64,000 bases of DNA from Flavobacterium sp. H122 (lineage in GTDB: Bacteria; Bacteroidota; Bacteroidia; Flavobacteriales; Flavobacteriaceae). Where the stretch lies: contig NZ_SJZD01000012.1 of the NCBI RefSeq assembly GCF_004959765.1, positions 24,120-88,119 of the forward strand. Reading direction: 5' to 3'. The notes beneath the pieces are model-generated. The model searched no databases and was not told the origin of the DNA. It worked only from the letters and a program-made list of their open reading frames with translations. Shown here in pieces: positions 28,592 through 37,587 of this stretch (position 1 is its first letter; each line of letters begins with the position of its first letter). The position numbers were made by a program, and so were the translations under genes.

Positions 28592-29936
28592 AGGCTATTT
28601 AAAATATTACTTTTTCCACTTTATCATAGGAGTTATAATTTTTGTCATGCCTTTTTTGTCAAAAATATATAGTCCATTGATTTTTTTGTTTGGGATTTAC
28701 GCAATCCATAAAAAGCAAAATAAAAATCACGAAGCTTTACTGATATCTGCCTATGTTGTGGGGGCTGAGGTATTGTTAAGAATGACCGGAGGAATGTATT
28801 TTAATGAGTATGGAAAGTATTCAATAATTATATTCATGTTATTAGGAATGTATTATAAAGGTATTTCGAAAAGCGCATTCTGGTACCTTATTTTTATCGG
28901 ATTGTTAATTCCTTCTATCATCAACGCTCCTTCAGTGCTTAATTATCGTACAGATGTCAGGAAAGCTATTGCATTTAACATCTCAGGACCTGTATGTCTG
29001 GCAATTTCAGCTTTGTACTGCTATAAATCAAAAATAACTTTTGATGGAATGAAAAGGGTAATTCTTTATATAGGATATCCATTGTTGGCCATTTTGACAT
29101 ATGTAGTTTTATACAATCCAAGTATTAAGGAAGTAGTAACGAGTACCCAATCTAATTTTGAAACTTCCGGGGGGTTTGGTCCTAATCAAATGTCTACTGT
29201 TTTAGGGTTAGGGATGTTTGTCTTTTTTGTTCAATTTTTATTGAACTCAAAAAATAAGTTAGAACTTCTGATAAACGGAGGTATAATGATAATTTTTGCT
29301 TACCGGTGTCTGGTTACTTTTTCAAGAGGCGGAATGTTATGTGCATTAGTAATGATTGGTATATTGGTCTTTATTACTTTTTTTAAAACTAATAGAGGAG
29401 GCAAATTAAAAATTGGAATTATTGGAATATTAGTTTTTTTTGCCGGAACTTTAATCTGGGGATATAGTTTAATACAAACGAACGGTTTAATTGAAAAACG
29501 CTATGCTAATCAGGATGCAAGAGGAAGAGTCAAAGAATCTCAATTGAGCGGGAGAGAAGAAATCGCTAAGACTGAATTGAAGATGTTTCTGGATAATCCA
29601 ATTTTTGGAGTTGGAGTTGGTAAGAATAAAGAATACAGAGAAGAAGTTACGGGAATTGTTGCTGCATCACATAATGAAATTACACGTATGCTGGCAGAAC
29701 ACGGAATGTTAGGAGTAATGGGGTTGGCTATTCTTTTTTTTATACCGGTTTTTAATTTATTAGGCAATAAACAACACATTTTTTTACTGTCTTTTTTTGT
29801 TTTTTGGCTTTTAACTATTAACCATGCCGCAATGCGTATTGCTGCCCCGGCTTTTATTTATGCACTTAGTCTTTTAAAAGTTAATTTTGATATTGGGAAA
29901 GAAGATACTTTACATAGGGAATCAACTATCGGGTAA
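28572..29936 (+). CDS. O-antigen polymerase/ligase-like membrane protein (Wzy/WaaL superfamily)
   Basis: A 454-residue protein with about eleven hydrophobic segments. FSRGGMLCALVMIGILVFI lies in the Wzy_C-type core. A long periplasmic loop holds LSGREEIAKTELKMFLDNP, then FGVGVGKNKEYRE and AASHNEITRMLAEHGMLG, the SHN-ehG pattern of O-antigen ligase/polymerase proteins. It either polymerises lipid-linked repeats or attaches glycan to lipid A. As the only such gene among the transferases here, polymerase is the more likely role. The next gene starts inside its 3' end. Confidence 0.82.
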   Translation: MEEQAYKGYLKYYFFHFIIGVIIFVMPFLSKIYSPLIFLFGIYAIHKKQNKNHEALLISAYVVGAEVLLRMTGGMYFNEYGKYSIIIFMLLGMYYKGISKSAFWYLIFIGLLIPSIINAPSVLNYRTDVRKAIAFNISGPVCLAISALYCYKSKITFDGMKRVILYIGYPLLAILTYVVLYNPSIKEVVTSTQSNFETSGGFGPNQMSTVLGLGMFVFFVQFLLNSKNKLELLINGGIMIIFAYRCLVTFSRGGMLCALVMIGILVFITFFKTNRGGKLKIGIIGILVFFAGTLIWGYSLIQTNGLIEKRYANQDARGRVKESQLSGREEIAKTELKMFLDNPIFGVGVGKNKEYREEVTGIVAASHNEITRMLAEHGMLGVMGLAILFFIPVFNLLGNKQHIFLLSFFVFWLLTINHAAMRIAAPAFIYALSLLKVNFDIGKEDTLHRESTIG

Positions 29937-30915
29937 AGGACGTAATGTGTCAACGATTGATACATTGGGTTCGCAATTAAGAGAGGAAGGCTTTCGAATG
30001 GTCACTGCATCCTCAAAACAGAATATGATGTGGAGAATGCTGGATATGTTGTATGCGGTAGTACAATATAGAAAAGAAGCTTCTTTTGTTTTAATTGACA
30101 CCTATAGTACATCGGCATTTTGGTATGCTTTTTTTACAAGCCAGCTATGCAGGTTGTTTGGCTTAAAATATATTCCTATTCTGCATGGGGGTAATTTACC
30201 TTATAGAGTTAAAAATAATCCCTGGTTATCCCGATTGATCTTTAAAAACGCGTATCGCAGCGTAGCACCTTCAAATTATTTGAAATATGAATTTGAAAGC
30301 GCAGGATATAATAATATAGTACATATTCCAAATACAATTGAACTTCAAAATTACCTTTATAAAGAACGAAAAGATATACAGCCCAAATTATTGTGGGTCC
30401 GTGCATTTGCAGGTATTTACAATCCCAAAATGGCAATTGATGTTCTCAATAAGCTGAGAAAAAATTATCCTGAGGCTGAATTATGTATGGTGGGGCCTGA
30501 TAAAGACGGTTCGCTTGAAAAAACAAAAAATTATGCGCAATCGCTTGATTTGAAGGTTACTTTCACAGGAGGTTTAAGTAAACAGGAATGGATTTTACTG
30601 TCCCAAAAATATGATGTCTTTATTAATACAACACATTTTGACAATACACCCGTAAGTGTTATTGAAGCAATGGCTCTGGGACTGCCTGTAGTCAGTACAA
30701 ATGTAGGTGGCATTCCTTTTCTGCTCGATGTGGGAAATGATTCGTTTTTGGTTAATGATAATGATTTAGAAATGATGGTTGTTAAAATTGAATTTTTAAT
30801 GAAAAACCCTGACGAAGTTTCGCGCTTGACCGGAAATGCATTACAAAAAGCCAAGCATTTTGATTGGCACCATGTAAAAAAGGATTGGCTTGCTTTATTA
30901 AACGAATCAAAATAA
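29887..30915 (+). CDS. GT4 family glycosyltransferase
   Basis: A 342-residue GT-B enzyme. GKKILYIGNQLSGKGRNVST is the N-terminal strand and loop. PILHGGNLPYRVKNNPWLSR and SVAPSNYLKYEF follow. PKLLWVRAFAGIYNPKMAID starts the donor domain. FINTTHFDNTPVSVIEAMAL carries the acidic motif, followed by GLPVVSTNVGGIPFLL. There is no ATG near the fold start, so TTG at 29887 (or 29893) is used, 50 nt inside the upstream gene. It is the last transferase of the run. Confidence 0.85.
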   Translation: MILGKKILYIGNQLSGKGRNVSTIDTLGSQLREEGFRMVTASSKQNMMWRMLDMLYAVVQYRKEASFVLIDTYSTSAFWYAFFTSQLCRLFGLKYIPILHGGNLPYRVKNNPWLSRLIFKNAYRSVAPSNYLKYEFESAGYNNIVHIPNTIELQNYLYKERKDIQPKLLWVRAFAGIYNPKMAIDVLNKLRKNYPEAELCMVGPDKDGSLEKTKNYAQSLDLKVTFTGGLSKQEWILLSQKYDVFINTTHFDNTPVSVIEAMALGLPVVSTNVGGIPFLLDVGNDSFLVNDNDLEMMVVKIEFLMKNPDEVSRLTGNALQKAKHFDWHHVKKDWLALLNESK

Positions 30916-30964
30916 TATTAAGGGATTTTTTGAAATTTTGTAAATTACTGTTTTTTAGTTAGTT

Positions 30965-31051
30965 ATGGAGATAAAAAAACCATGGTTAACTTATAATCTG
31001 ATTAATGACAAGTCACGTAAACGAAAACAAAAAAAACTTCGTTATTCTTAA
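30965..31051 (+). CDS. Possible 28-residue basic peptide
   Basis: A short ATG frame in the 170-nt gap before the phosphoglycosyltransferase. It encodes MEIKKPWLTYNLINDK followed by a Lys/Arg-rich end (SRKRKQKKLRYS) and TAA. It has no recognised family. The strong basic tail and sensible ATG/stop make it worth listing, but such a frame can occur by chance in AT-rich DNA. Confidence 0.2.
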   Translation: MEIKKPWLTYNLINDKSRKRKQKKLRYS

Positions 31052-31085
31052 AAAAAAGTTAATTTGCGTTAGTAGTTTTTAATGT

Positions 31086-32480
31086 ATGACCAAAAGTAAA
31101 AAAATCCATTTCGAAATTTCTGAACGTAAGATATTATTGCGGATTTTTGACATACTTTTAGTTTTGCTGTTATTGTATTTTGTAGGGGTTTATACCGATT
31201 TTAATTATTTTAAAATTTCAGCCGAAAACTTCTATTGGACAATTGTATTGTCATTGTACCTGCTTTTTTTTGGAACAGTTTTCGAAATGTACCACTTGCC
31301 CACGGCAAGTAATCAGTATGCAATTATAAAGAGTATTGTGTTGACCAGTTCGGTAACGGTTCTAACGTATCTGCTGACTCCTTTTTATACGCCGTCACTT
31401 CCTGAAAACAGACTGCAGATTATTTTGTTTTATCTCACTATTGGGTTTGCACTCTTGGGTTGGCGTTTATTGTATGTTAAGTTTCTGGCATCAACAAGAT
31501 TTACAAAAAGAGCTGTAATTGTTTGTGCTGACAGTGAGTTGGTTGAGCTTGTAAACGGATTGCAGAGAAATGACCCTCATTATCATATAACAGGTTTTTT
31601 AAATCTTAAACCAAGTCAAAATAGATTTCAGAAAATTGCTAAAATCGATTCGGTTACGATTGAGGATTTGGTATCTTATATAGAAGAAAATCATATATCC
31701 GAAATTGTTATTGCATCACAAAATACCGAAGGAATAACAGTGGAATTGTACAATAAGCTTTTGTATTTGTTGGAACAGGGCTTTTTGATCAGAGAATATA
31801 CCCAGGTTTATGAAAGCATAACCAGACGTATCCCTGTGCAATTTGTAGCAAGGGATTTTTACCGTTATTTCCCTTTTTCACGAAGTAACCAAAATCAATT
31901 GTATTTAATGTCTGTTCGTTTAGGGGAGATCATAGTTTCCCTTGTTGGTTTGTTGTGTGGGTTACTGATTCTTCCTTTAGTGTTGGTTGGAAACTTGATG
32001 GCTAATAGAGGACCCTTGTTTTATATGCAGGAACGTGTAGGTAAAAACGGTGAAATTTTTAAAATAGTAAAACTCCGTTCTATGGTTATCAACGCCGAAA
32101 GCAACGGGGCAGTTTTTGCAAAAGCAAATGATGTCAGGATAACTGGTTTCGGAAAGTTTTTAAGAAAAACAAGATTAGATGAAGTGCCTCAGTTTATAAA
32201 TGTATTGAAAGGCGATATGGCAATAATTGGTCCCCGACCGGAACGCCCTGTTTTTGTGAAGGAAATTGCTAAAATGATGCCTTTTTACGAAACCCGTCAT
32301 ATTATTAAACCTGGATTGACTGGTTGGGCACAAGTAAATTATTCATATGGTGAGACTTTGCAGGATAGCCTGATAAAACTGCAATACGATTTATATTACA
32401 TCAAACACAGAAGCGTATTCTTGGATGTAAGTATTGTTGTGAAAACAATCAGTACTGTACTTTTTTACAGAGGACAGTAA
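31086..32480 (+). CDS. Polyprenyl-phosphate sugar-1-phosphate transferase (WcaJ/WbaP family)
   Basis: A 464-residue membrane enzyme that starts repeat-unit synthesis by moving a sugar-1-phosphate to undecaprenyl phosphate. Four hydrophobic segments fill the first 120 residues. A CoA-binding-like domain follows (RAVIVCADSELVELVNGL). A further hydrophobic segment near 290 leads into the catalytic bacterial sugar transferase domain: GPLFYMQERVGKNGEIFKIV, KLRSM, TGFGKFLRKTRLDEVPQFIN, VLKGDMAIIGPRPERP and KPGLTGWAQVNY. It closes the locus, a common place for this gene in Flavobacterium. Confidence 0.92.
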   Translation: MTKSKKIHFEISERKILLRIFDILLVLLLLYFVGVYTDFNYFKISAENFYWTIVLSLYLLFFGTVFEMYHLPTASNQYAIIKSIVLTSSVTVLTYLLTPFYTPSLPENRLQIILFYLTIGFALLGWRLLYVKFLASTRFTKRAVIVCADSELVELVNGLQRNDPHYHITGFLNLKPSQNRFQKIAKIDSVTIEDLVSYIEENHISEIVIASQNTEGITVELYNKLLYLLEQGFLIREYTQVYESITRRIPVQFVARDFYRYFPFSRSNQNQLYLMSVRLGEIIVSLVGLLCGLLILPLVLVGNLMANRGPLFYMQERVGKNGEIFKIVKLRSMVINAESNGAVFAKANDVRITGFGKFLRKTRLDEVPQFINVLKGDMAIIGPRPERPVFVKEIAKMMPFYETRHIIKPGLTGWAQVNYSYGETLQDSLIKLQYDLYYIKHRSVFLDVSIVVKTISTVLFYRGQ

Positions 32481-32513
32481 TGTAATTGTTCATTGTTCAA
32501 AGCAAAATTTTCA

Positions 32514-32527
32514 ATATATCGATATAT
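32514..32527. other. 14-bp perfect palindrome between convergent genes
   Basis: ATATATCGATATAT is a perfect palindrome in the 78-nt gap between the phosphoglycosyltransferase and the convergent DUF4105 gene. It could be a weak terminator stem or chance in AT-rich DNA. Confidence 0.2.
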
Positions 32528-32558
32528 AAAATCATGCATTGAAGGTCTTTGAGGATTT

Positions 32559-33683
32559 TTAAAGATTATGTGGTTGTATTTTTTTCTGAAGAAACTTTCT
32601 AAGTAAAATAATTCCGGTTGCTATCAGAATCGGACTTACAATAGCAAGATGAATCTTGGTAAACATATATAAAGCATATACTGCCAGGAATAATAAGCAT
32701 ACCAGACTCCATTTTTTTAGTGAAGCAGTGTTATTCTTTATGCTGTGATAAACAAAAACCAAATACAATGGATTAAACAATAAAATGTTGTAATTCCAAA
32801 GTACTTCACGATGCTCTGAATATAAACTGACAGTAAAAAGAAACAGTCCGGTTAACGAAAGTACCGATAAATAAATGTTGGTCAGCCATTTTTTATTCAA
32901 TACGATAATAAGAAGCAACAAAATACTCAATGGAAATACACTGTTCAAAAAAGAAAAACTTTTTTCAGGCCTTTGAGCTGTAAATAATGCTTCCGGATTT
33001 CCGGCTAATGGCTTTCCATTGTGTTTGCATGTTTCTAAAACTTTCATCAAGTCCAGTGGTAAGAACAATGCCTTTGCCTGTTTGTCAGGTCTGTGGCCAA
33101 AAATAATATTAATGCCAAAGTTCAGATAAAACAGGTTTTTTTGGTAGCCGTATAAAACCTCACGATAGCTCTCGTTTTTATGAAGTGTATTTTGGATAGG
33201 TTTGTCCTTCAATACTTCATTGACAATATCAATTACTTTTGTGGTACAATTCCTGTCTATAAATTTATAAGTGTAGAATTTTTCTTCACTAAAAACAGAA
33301 TGATTTAATTTCTCAAACAGCTGTTGTTTTTCTGTTTGTGTTAAATGCAGCTTTTGTTCGTAAATAGATCTGTTTTCATCCTGATAACTGTATTCAAACT
33401 GACTGTAAGGATAAACAGCGGCATAATATTGCAAATCGCCTTTGGTGAATTTTAATAAAAAATTAGGTGTGGTAAAATCAAACATTCCATAATTGTAAAC
33501 CACATCAAATCCTGATATTGAGTCTTTCACCCGCAAAGCTGTGTGTCCGTAAAGTGTATGGGATTCTTCCGCTGTACCCACAGTAAGTATGCTTAAAACA
33601 GCTTTTTCAGATAAATTGGGGATTTGTGAAAAACTATAAAACGACTGAAGTAAAACTAGTATGGAAATTAATTTTTTAATCAT
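32559..33683 (-). CDS. DUF4105 membrane protein (Bacteroidota lipoprotein N-acyltransferase-like)
   Basis: A 374-residue protein with an N-terminal signal peptide (KKLISILVLLQSFYSFSQ). The periplasmic domain has LSILTVGTAEESHTLYGHTA, VYNYGMFDF, FTKGDLQYYAAVY and FIDRNCTTKV. Four or five membrane helices fill the last 130 residues. Conserved His (YGHTAL) and Cys (RNCTT) suggest thioester-type acyl transfer. I recall DUF4105 proteins in Bacteroides being linked to lipoprotein N-acylation (Lnb), so that role is possible here but not proven. The family call is firm, function less so. Confidence 0.75.
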   Translation of the reverse strand: MIKKLISILVLLQSFYSFSQIPNLSEKAVLSILTVGTAEESHTLYGHTALRVKDSISGFDVVYNYGMFDFTTPNFLLKFTKGDLQYYAAVYPYSQFEYSYQDENRSIYEQKLHLTQTEKQQLFEKLNHSVFSEEKFYTYKFIDRNCTTKVIDIVNEVLKDKPIQNTLHKNESYREVLYGYQKNLFYLNFGINIIFGHRPDKQAKALFLPLDLMKVLETCKHNGKPLAGNPEALFTAQRPEKSFSFLNSVFPLSILLLLIIVLNKKWLTNIYLSVLSLTGLFLFTVSLYSEHREVLWNYNILLFNPLYLVFVYHSIKNNTASLKKWSLVCLLFLAVYALYMFTKIHLAIVSPILIATGIILLRKFLQKKIQPHNL

Positions 33684-33706
33684 CTTTAATGTCTTTTGTC
33701 CTTTCT

Positions 33707-34783
33707 TTATCTGAAGATTGATAAATCTATTTTTACCGAAAAGACATTGGAATACAATGCGGCACTTTGGTTTCCTAAATCTGTTAAGGCATAATCAACC
33801 GAGATACCTTTGTAATGAAATCCAAGGCCAATATTGGGCTGGAAACTGACTTTTTCACTTCCGTCAAGCTGTAAAGAATTTTGAAAATTTCCGGCACCGG
33901 CTCTGACAAATGCTAAATTATTATAACCAAACTCAAATCCTATTGCCGGGGCTATACTTACAGCACTGGTTGAAATAATGTCATTTGTCTGTTGGAATTC
34001 CATGTTCAGATTTGTCGCTGCAAGAAGACTCATATCGTTATGGAAATCAAATTTTTTAGAAAGGCCAAATTGTGCTTTCGGCAAAGTAATTTCATTTGTT
34101 TCAGGTAAGTCCTGATTTTGAAACTGATTTTGAGTCTGGGCGTCCTGAATTTTTTTAAATTCTTCCTCGTTGATATTCCAAATGTTGTATGTAGTTGTGA
34201 TATCACGAAGCATTACTCCGAATTTCCAGTCGTTTTTTTCGAACTGCATTCCAAAATCAAAACCAAACCCCCATGAACTGGCAAAATCACCTATGATACG
34301 GCGAATCACTTTGGCATTTACACCATATTGAAGTCCTTGTATAGGAAGTTTGCGCGCATAGGAAAAAGTAACTCCGTAATCAGCTGCGGAAAACAAACTG
34401 ATCCGGTTATAATCTATGTTGCCGTTTGAATCGATTAATTGTGTGGTGTTTAGGATGTCATCAACCCCAAAACGTATCATCGAAGCACCCCAGGCACTTC
34501 TGTCGTCTATCTTTTTTGCATAAGCGGCATAATCGTATTGTGCAATGTTGGCAAAATAACTGGCATGCATTAATGAAAGTTCACTGTCTTCAATTTGTAA
34601 AAGCCCGGTAGGATTCCAGTAGCCTGAATTTACATCACCTGTATGCGAAACCATAGCATTGGCCATACCAAATGCACGCGCATCGACTCCTATATTCATA
34701 AACTCGTTAGAATATTTACGGGCCGTTTGTGAATTTGTTAATTCAAATACTAAAATAAATACAAATAATAGTAACTTTTTCAA
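33707..34783 (-). CDS. PorV/PorQ family outer-membrane beta-barrel protein
   Basis: A 358-residue protein with a signal peptide (KKLLLFVFILVFELTNSQ). The start of the mature part, YSNEFMNIGVDARAFGMANA, followed by HTGDVNSGYWNPTGLL, is the hallmark of PorV/PorQ-type (UPF0164-like) barrels. Alternating strands run to the end and it finishes with aromatic/hydrophobic IDLSIFR. Relatives work with the type IX secretion system at the cell surface. Which member this is cannot be told. It sits 23 nt upstream of the DUF4105 gene on the same strand, so they are probably co-transcribed. Confidence 0.75.
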   Translation of the reverse strand: MKKLLLFVFILVFELTNSQTARKYSNEFMNIGVDARAFGMANAMVSHTGDVNSGYWNPTGLLQIEDSELSLMHASYFANIAQYDYAAYAKKIDDRSAWGASMIRFGVDDILNTTQLIDSNGNIDYNRISLFSAADYGVTFSYARKLPIQGLQYGVNAKVIRRIIGDFASSWGFGFDFGMQFEKNDWKFGVMLRDITTTYNIWNINEEEFKKIQDAQTQNQFQNQDLPETNEITLPKAQFGLSKKFDFHNDMSLLAATNLNMEFQQTNDIISTSAVSIAPAIGFEFGYNNLAFVRAGAGNFQNSLQLDGSEKVSFQPNIGLGFHYKGISVDYALTDLGNQSAALYSNVFSVKIDLSIFR

Positions 34784-34897
34784 TGCATTGAAATTTTAGC
34801 AAAGATGATATAAAAATCTGATATAATAAACTCTGTAACTTATAAACTTATTGTGTTACATTTGTAAGATTAAAATTAAGGATACAAACTCATATTT

Positions 34898-35638
34898 ATG
34901 TCAGTAAAATCACAAATCCCCAACATTATTACGCTTTTAAATTTATTTTCCGGTTGTGTTGCTATTGTTTTTGCTTCTCAGGCACATTTTGAACTTGCTT
35001 TTTTATTTGTGTGTTTAGGAATCTTTCTTGATTTTTTTGATGGATTTTTTGCCCGAATGTTTAAAGTACAAAGTGAACTAGGATTGCAGTTGGATTCACT
35101 GGCCGATATGGTTACAAGTGGAGTGACACCTGGTTTTGTGATGTTCCAAATGCTTTTGAAAACTTCGGGTGAGGAAAGCGTAATCAATATTCATTCATGG
35201 GATAATTCGGTGATGTTATTGCCTTTTTTAGGGTTTATTATAACTCTCGGAGCTTGTTTTCGATTGGCTAATTTTAATATAGACACTCGTCAAACCGATT
35301 CGTTTATTGGGTTGCCAACTCCGGCAAATACTTTGTTTATCATGAGTTTGCCATTAGTAATTCAGTATGGAACTATTGAAGTTATCCATTCACTTTTACA
35401 TAATCCTTATGTGTTATTGGTAATTACTTTGTTGAGCGCCTATATTATGAATGCTGAAATTCCTTTATTTTCACTAAAAATCAAGCAATTCAATTGGTCA
35501 AAAAATGCACTGCAGATTTTCTTTTTAGTATTTTCATTGATTTTGTTGATTTTCTTGCGTTATTCAGGAATTCCATTGATTATCTTGGGCTATGTACTTT
35601 TATCAGTAATCAATAATTTGTTTTTGCAGAAGAAATAA
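34898..35638 (+). CDS. pssA: CDP-diacylglycerol-serine O-phosphatidyltransferase
   Basis: A 246-residue inner-membrane enzyme making phosphatidylserine from CDP-diacylglycerol and serine. The CDP-alcohol phosphatidyltransferase motif DG-x2-AR-x8-G-x3-D-x3-D is complete (DGFFARMFKVQSELGLQLDS then LAD) near residue 49. About seven hydrophobic segments follow. It is divergent from the PorV-like gene, with a 114-nt promoter region between them, and directly abuts the lysozyme gene. Confidence 0.92.
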   Translation: MSVKSQIPNIITLLNLFSGCVAIVFASQAHFELAFLFVCLGIFLDFFDGFFARMFKVQSELGLQLDSLADMVTSGVTPGFVMFQMLLKTSGEESVINIHSWDNSVMLLPFLGFIITLGACFRLANFNIDTRQTDSFIGLPTPANTLFIMSLPLVIQYGTIEVIHSLLHNPYVLLVITLLSAYIMNAEIPLFSLKIKQFNWSKNALQIFFLVFSLILLIFLRYSGIPLIILGYVLLSVINNLFLQKK

Positions 35639-36496
35639 ATGGCGCCAAAAGGTACTTCTAAAACTACCCGGAGAAAACCACAGTCCAGACCTCAAAAAAA
35701 ACAAGCACAGAAGACCTCTTTTTTTTCGAGTTCCCTTTTTTTTAAGTTGGTCATGCTGTTTGGTGTTGCAGTTGTTCTGTATAGTCAAAAAAGTGTTTTT
35801 TCACGTTATTTAGGGTTTACTACTGATAAGATTATCTTTTCAGAAGCACGTTCCATGCCTATAGATAAAGTATTGGATGCACATATTTCAAAATCTTTTG
35901 GAATTGATGTTTCTGAATATCAGGATAAAGTGGATTGGGATAAAGTGAAAGAAATTGAAGGTGGCTATCCTATTGAATTTGTCTTTTTGAGGGCAACGGT
36001 TGGAAATGAAAGAGCCGATAGAAAATTTAAAAAGTATTTTAAAAAGGCCAAAGAGAAAGGGTTTATTTGTGGTGCATATCATTATTATCGCCCCAATGAA
36101 AATTCTATTGAACAGGCTGATAATTTTATAAAAAATGTGACTTTAGTTGAAGGTGACTTTCCTCCCGTATTAGATATTGAAAAATTGCCCAAAACACAAT
36201 CAATAGAAAGACTTAAAGTGGGTTTGAAACGATGGTTGGAAAGGGTGGAAGCTCACTACGGTGTGAAACCTATTGTTTATAGCGGCGAAAGTTATTATGA
36301 AGACTTTTTAAGAGATGATTTTGAAGATTATCCTTTTTGGATAGCAAATTATACTGCTTTTTATAAAGATATTGAAGACGAATGGTCTATCTGGCAATTT
36401 ACAGAAACGGGAAAAGTAGCTGGAATTAAAGGCCCGGTTGATATCAATATCTACAACGGAAACTCTGTTGAAATGAAAGAATTGTTGATTAGATGA
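35639..36496 (+). CDS. GH25 family lysozyme-like muramidase, membrane anchored
   Basis: A 285-residue protein. It has a basic N-terminus, then one hydrophobic segment (residues about 32-46) that anchors or exports it. The GH25 barrel starts at FGIDVSEYQDKVDW with its first catalytic-site Asp. FVFLRATVG, CGAYHYYRP, PPVLDIEKL (the D-x-E catalytic pair), PIVYSGESYY, FWIANY and WSIWQFTETG follow in family order. It starts one base after the pssA stop. It probably cleaves peptidoglycan during wall turnover. Confidence 0.88.
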   Translation: MAPKGTSKTTRRKPQSRPQKKQAQKTSFFSSSLFFKLVMLFGVAVVLYSQKSVFSRYLGFTTDKIIFSEARSMPIDKVLDAHISKSFGIDVSEYQDKVDWDKVKEIEGGYPIEFVFLRATVGNERADRKFKKYFKKAKEKGFICGAYHYYRPNENSIEQADNFIKNVTLVEGDFPPVLDIEKLPKTQSIERLKVGLKRWLERVEAHYGVKPIVYSGESYYEDFLRDDFEDYPFWIANYTAFYKDIEDEWSIWQFTETGKVAGIKGPVDINIYNGNSVEMKELLIR

Positions 36497-36616
36497 TTTA
36501 AAATAAACTGAAAATCAGTCACTTGTTAAAATGTCGTAAGAATGTCATATCTAATTCAAACATAAATTTTGGTGTTTTTTTGAGAAGCCATTATCCTTGC
36601 ATTACAAATTTGAATT

Positions 36617-37468
36617 ATGAATCAACCAGAGTTAGGAAAGAAAATTTCAGAGTTAAGACTTTTGAAGGGGCTTACCCAAAATGAATTGGCAGAATTATGT
36701 AATGTCAGTTTGAGAACTATTCAGCGCATTGAATTAGCTGAAGTTACTCCTCGCAGTTTTACCATTAAAACTATTTTTTCTGTTTTGGACTATGATTTCT
36801 ACAATTCAAATGCTCCAATTGTAAATGGGAAGACGTCCTCATCTGTATATTGGATAAAAGACTTGTTTAATTTAAAGAAAAACACAATGAAAAAGTTATC
36901 ATTTTTATCAATTATCCTATTGTTTGCGACAGTGTTACTTACAAGAAACGAGAGTCAGGCGCAAAATATTAACGGCTGGTTTAAAACGGGAAGTAAAGCT
37001 AAAAGTTATGAAATTGGTCTTAATAGTTCGGAAAGCAAAACTGGTAAAAAATGTGCCTACATTAAATCTATAAAGAGAAAAATTAAAGGTTTTGGAACCA
37101 TTATGCAAACCTGTGATGCTAAAAATTATTTAGGCAAGCAAATTAAAATGACAGGCTATGTAAAGACTGAAAATGTTGAAAACTGGAGTGGCATGTGGCT
37201 GCGTGTCGATTCTAAATATGGAGGAAAATACCTTAGTTTTGATAATATGCATGATCGTCCTATTAAAGGAGATACTGATTGGATGAAATGCGAAATCATT
37301 TTAAATGTTCCCAAAGAAAGCAGTACTTTGAATTTTGGGATTTTATTAAATGGTACTGGAGAAGTATATTTTGATAGAATATCCTTTGAAATTCTTGGTG
37401 ATATTACAGAGACTACTGTGAGAAGAAAAATACCTGAAAAACCAGCGAACATTGATTTTGAAGAATAA
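36617..37468 (+). CDS. XRE-type HTH fused to membrane anchor and extracytoplasmic sugar-binding-like domain
   Basis: A 283-residue protein with three parts. Residues 1-62 are an XRE helix-turn-helix (GKKISELRLLKGLTQNELAE, NVSLRTIQRIE). Residues 91-117 (MKKLSFLSIILLFATVLL, then TRNESQAQ) look like a signal peptide or anchor. From about 118 a beta-sandwich-like domain follows (WFKTGSKAKSYEIGL, IKGFGTIMQTCDAKNYLGKQ, MTGYVKTENVENWSGMWLRV, GEVYFDRISFEI). One frame covers all, so this is either a one-protein membrane regulator or a recent in-frame join of two genes. Confidence 0.7.
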   Translation: MNQPELGKKISELRLLKGLTQNELAELCNVSLRTIQRIELAEVTPRSFTIKTIFSVLDYDFYNSNAPIVNGKTSSSVYWIKDLFNLKKNTMKKLSFLSIILLFATVLLTRNESQAQNINGWFKTGSKAKSYEIGLNSSESKTGKKCAYIKSIKRKIKGFGTIMQTCDAKNYLGKQIKMTGYVKTENVENWSGMWLRVDSKYGGKYLSFDNMHDRPIKGDTDWMKCEIILNVPKESSTLNFGILLNGTGEVYFDRISFEILGDITETTVRRKIPEKPANIDFEE

Positions 37469-37474
37469 TTTTTT

Positions 37475-37577
37475 AACCGCAAAGAGCGCAAAGATTTAAA
37501 GCTAAGTCCGCAATGTAAAACTCCTTTTTTGACTTTATTTTGTGTTCTTTGTGATTTTCTTAGCGTACTTTGCGGTT
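37475..37577. repeat. Inverted repeat between convergent genes, possible bidirectional terminator
   Basis: AACCGCAAAG at 37475-37484 is the exact reverse complement of CTTTGCGGTT at 37568-37577. Both arms continue with related CGCAAAG / CGCTAAG text. It fills the gap between the HTH fusion gene and lptB, which converge here. It may end transcription from both sides, or be a copy of a dispersed repeat. Confidence 0.5.
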
Positions 37578-37587
37578 TTCTTTCCGA

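Noticed and set aside
1..32480. A Wzx flippase in the polysaccharide locus
   Set aside because: The multi-pass proteins here look like a polymerase/ligase (28572) and a GT-C-like enzyme (19717). None has the 12-14 helix pattern of Wzx; it may lie upstream of the window.
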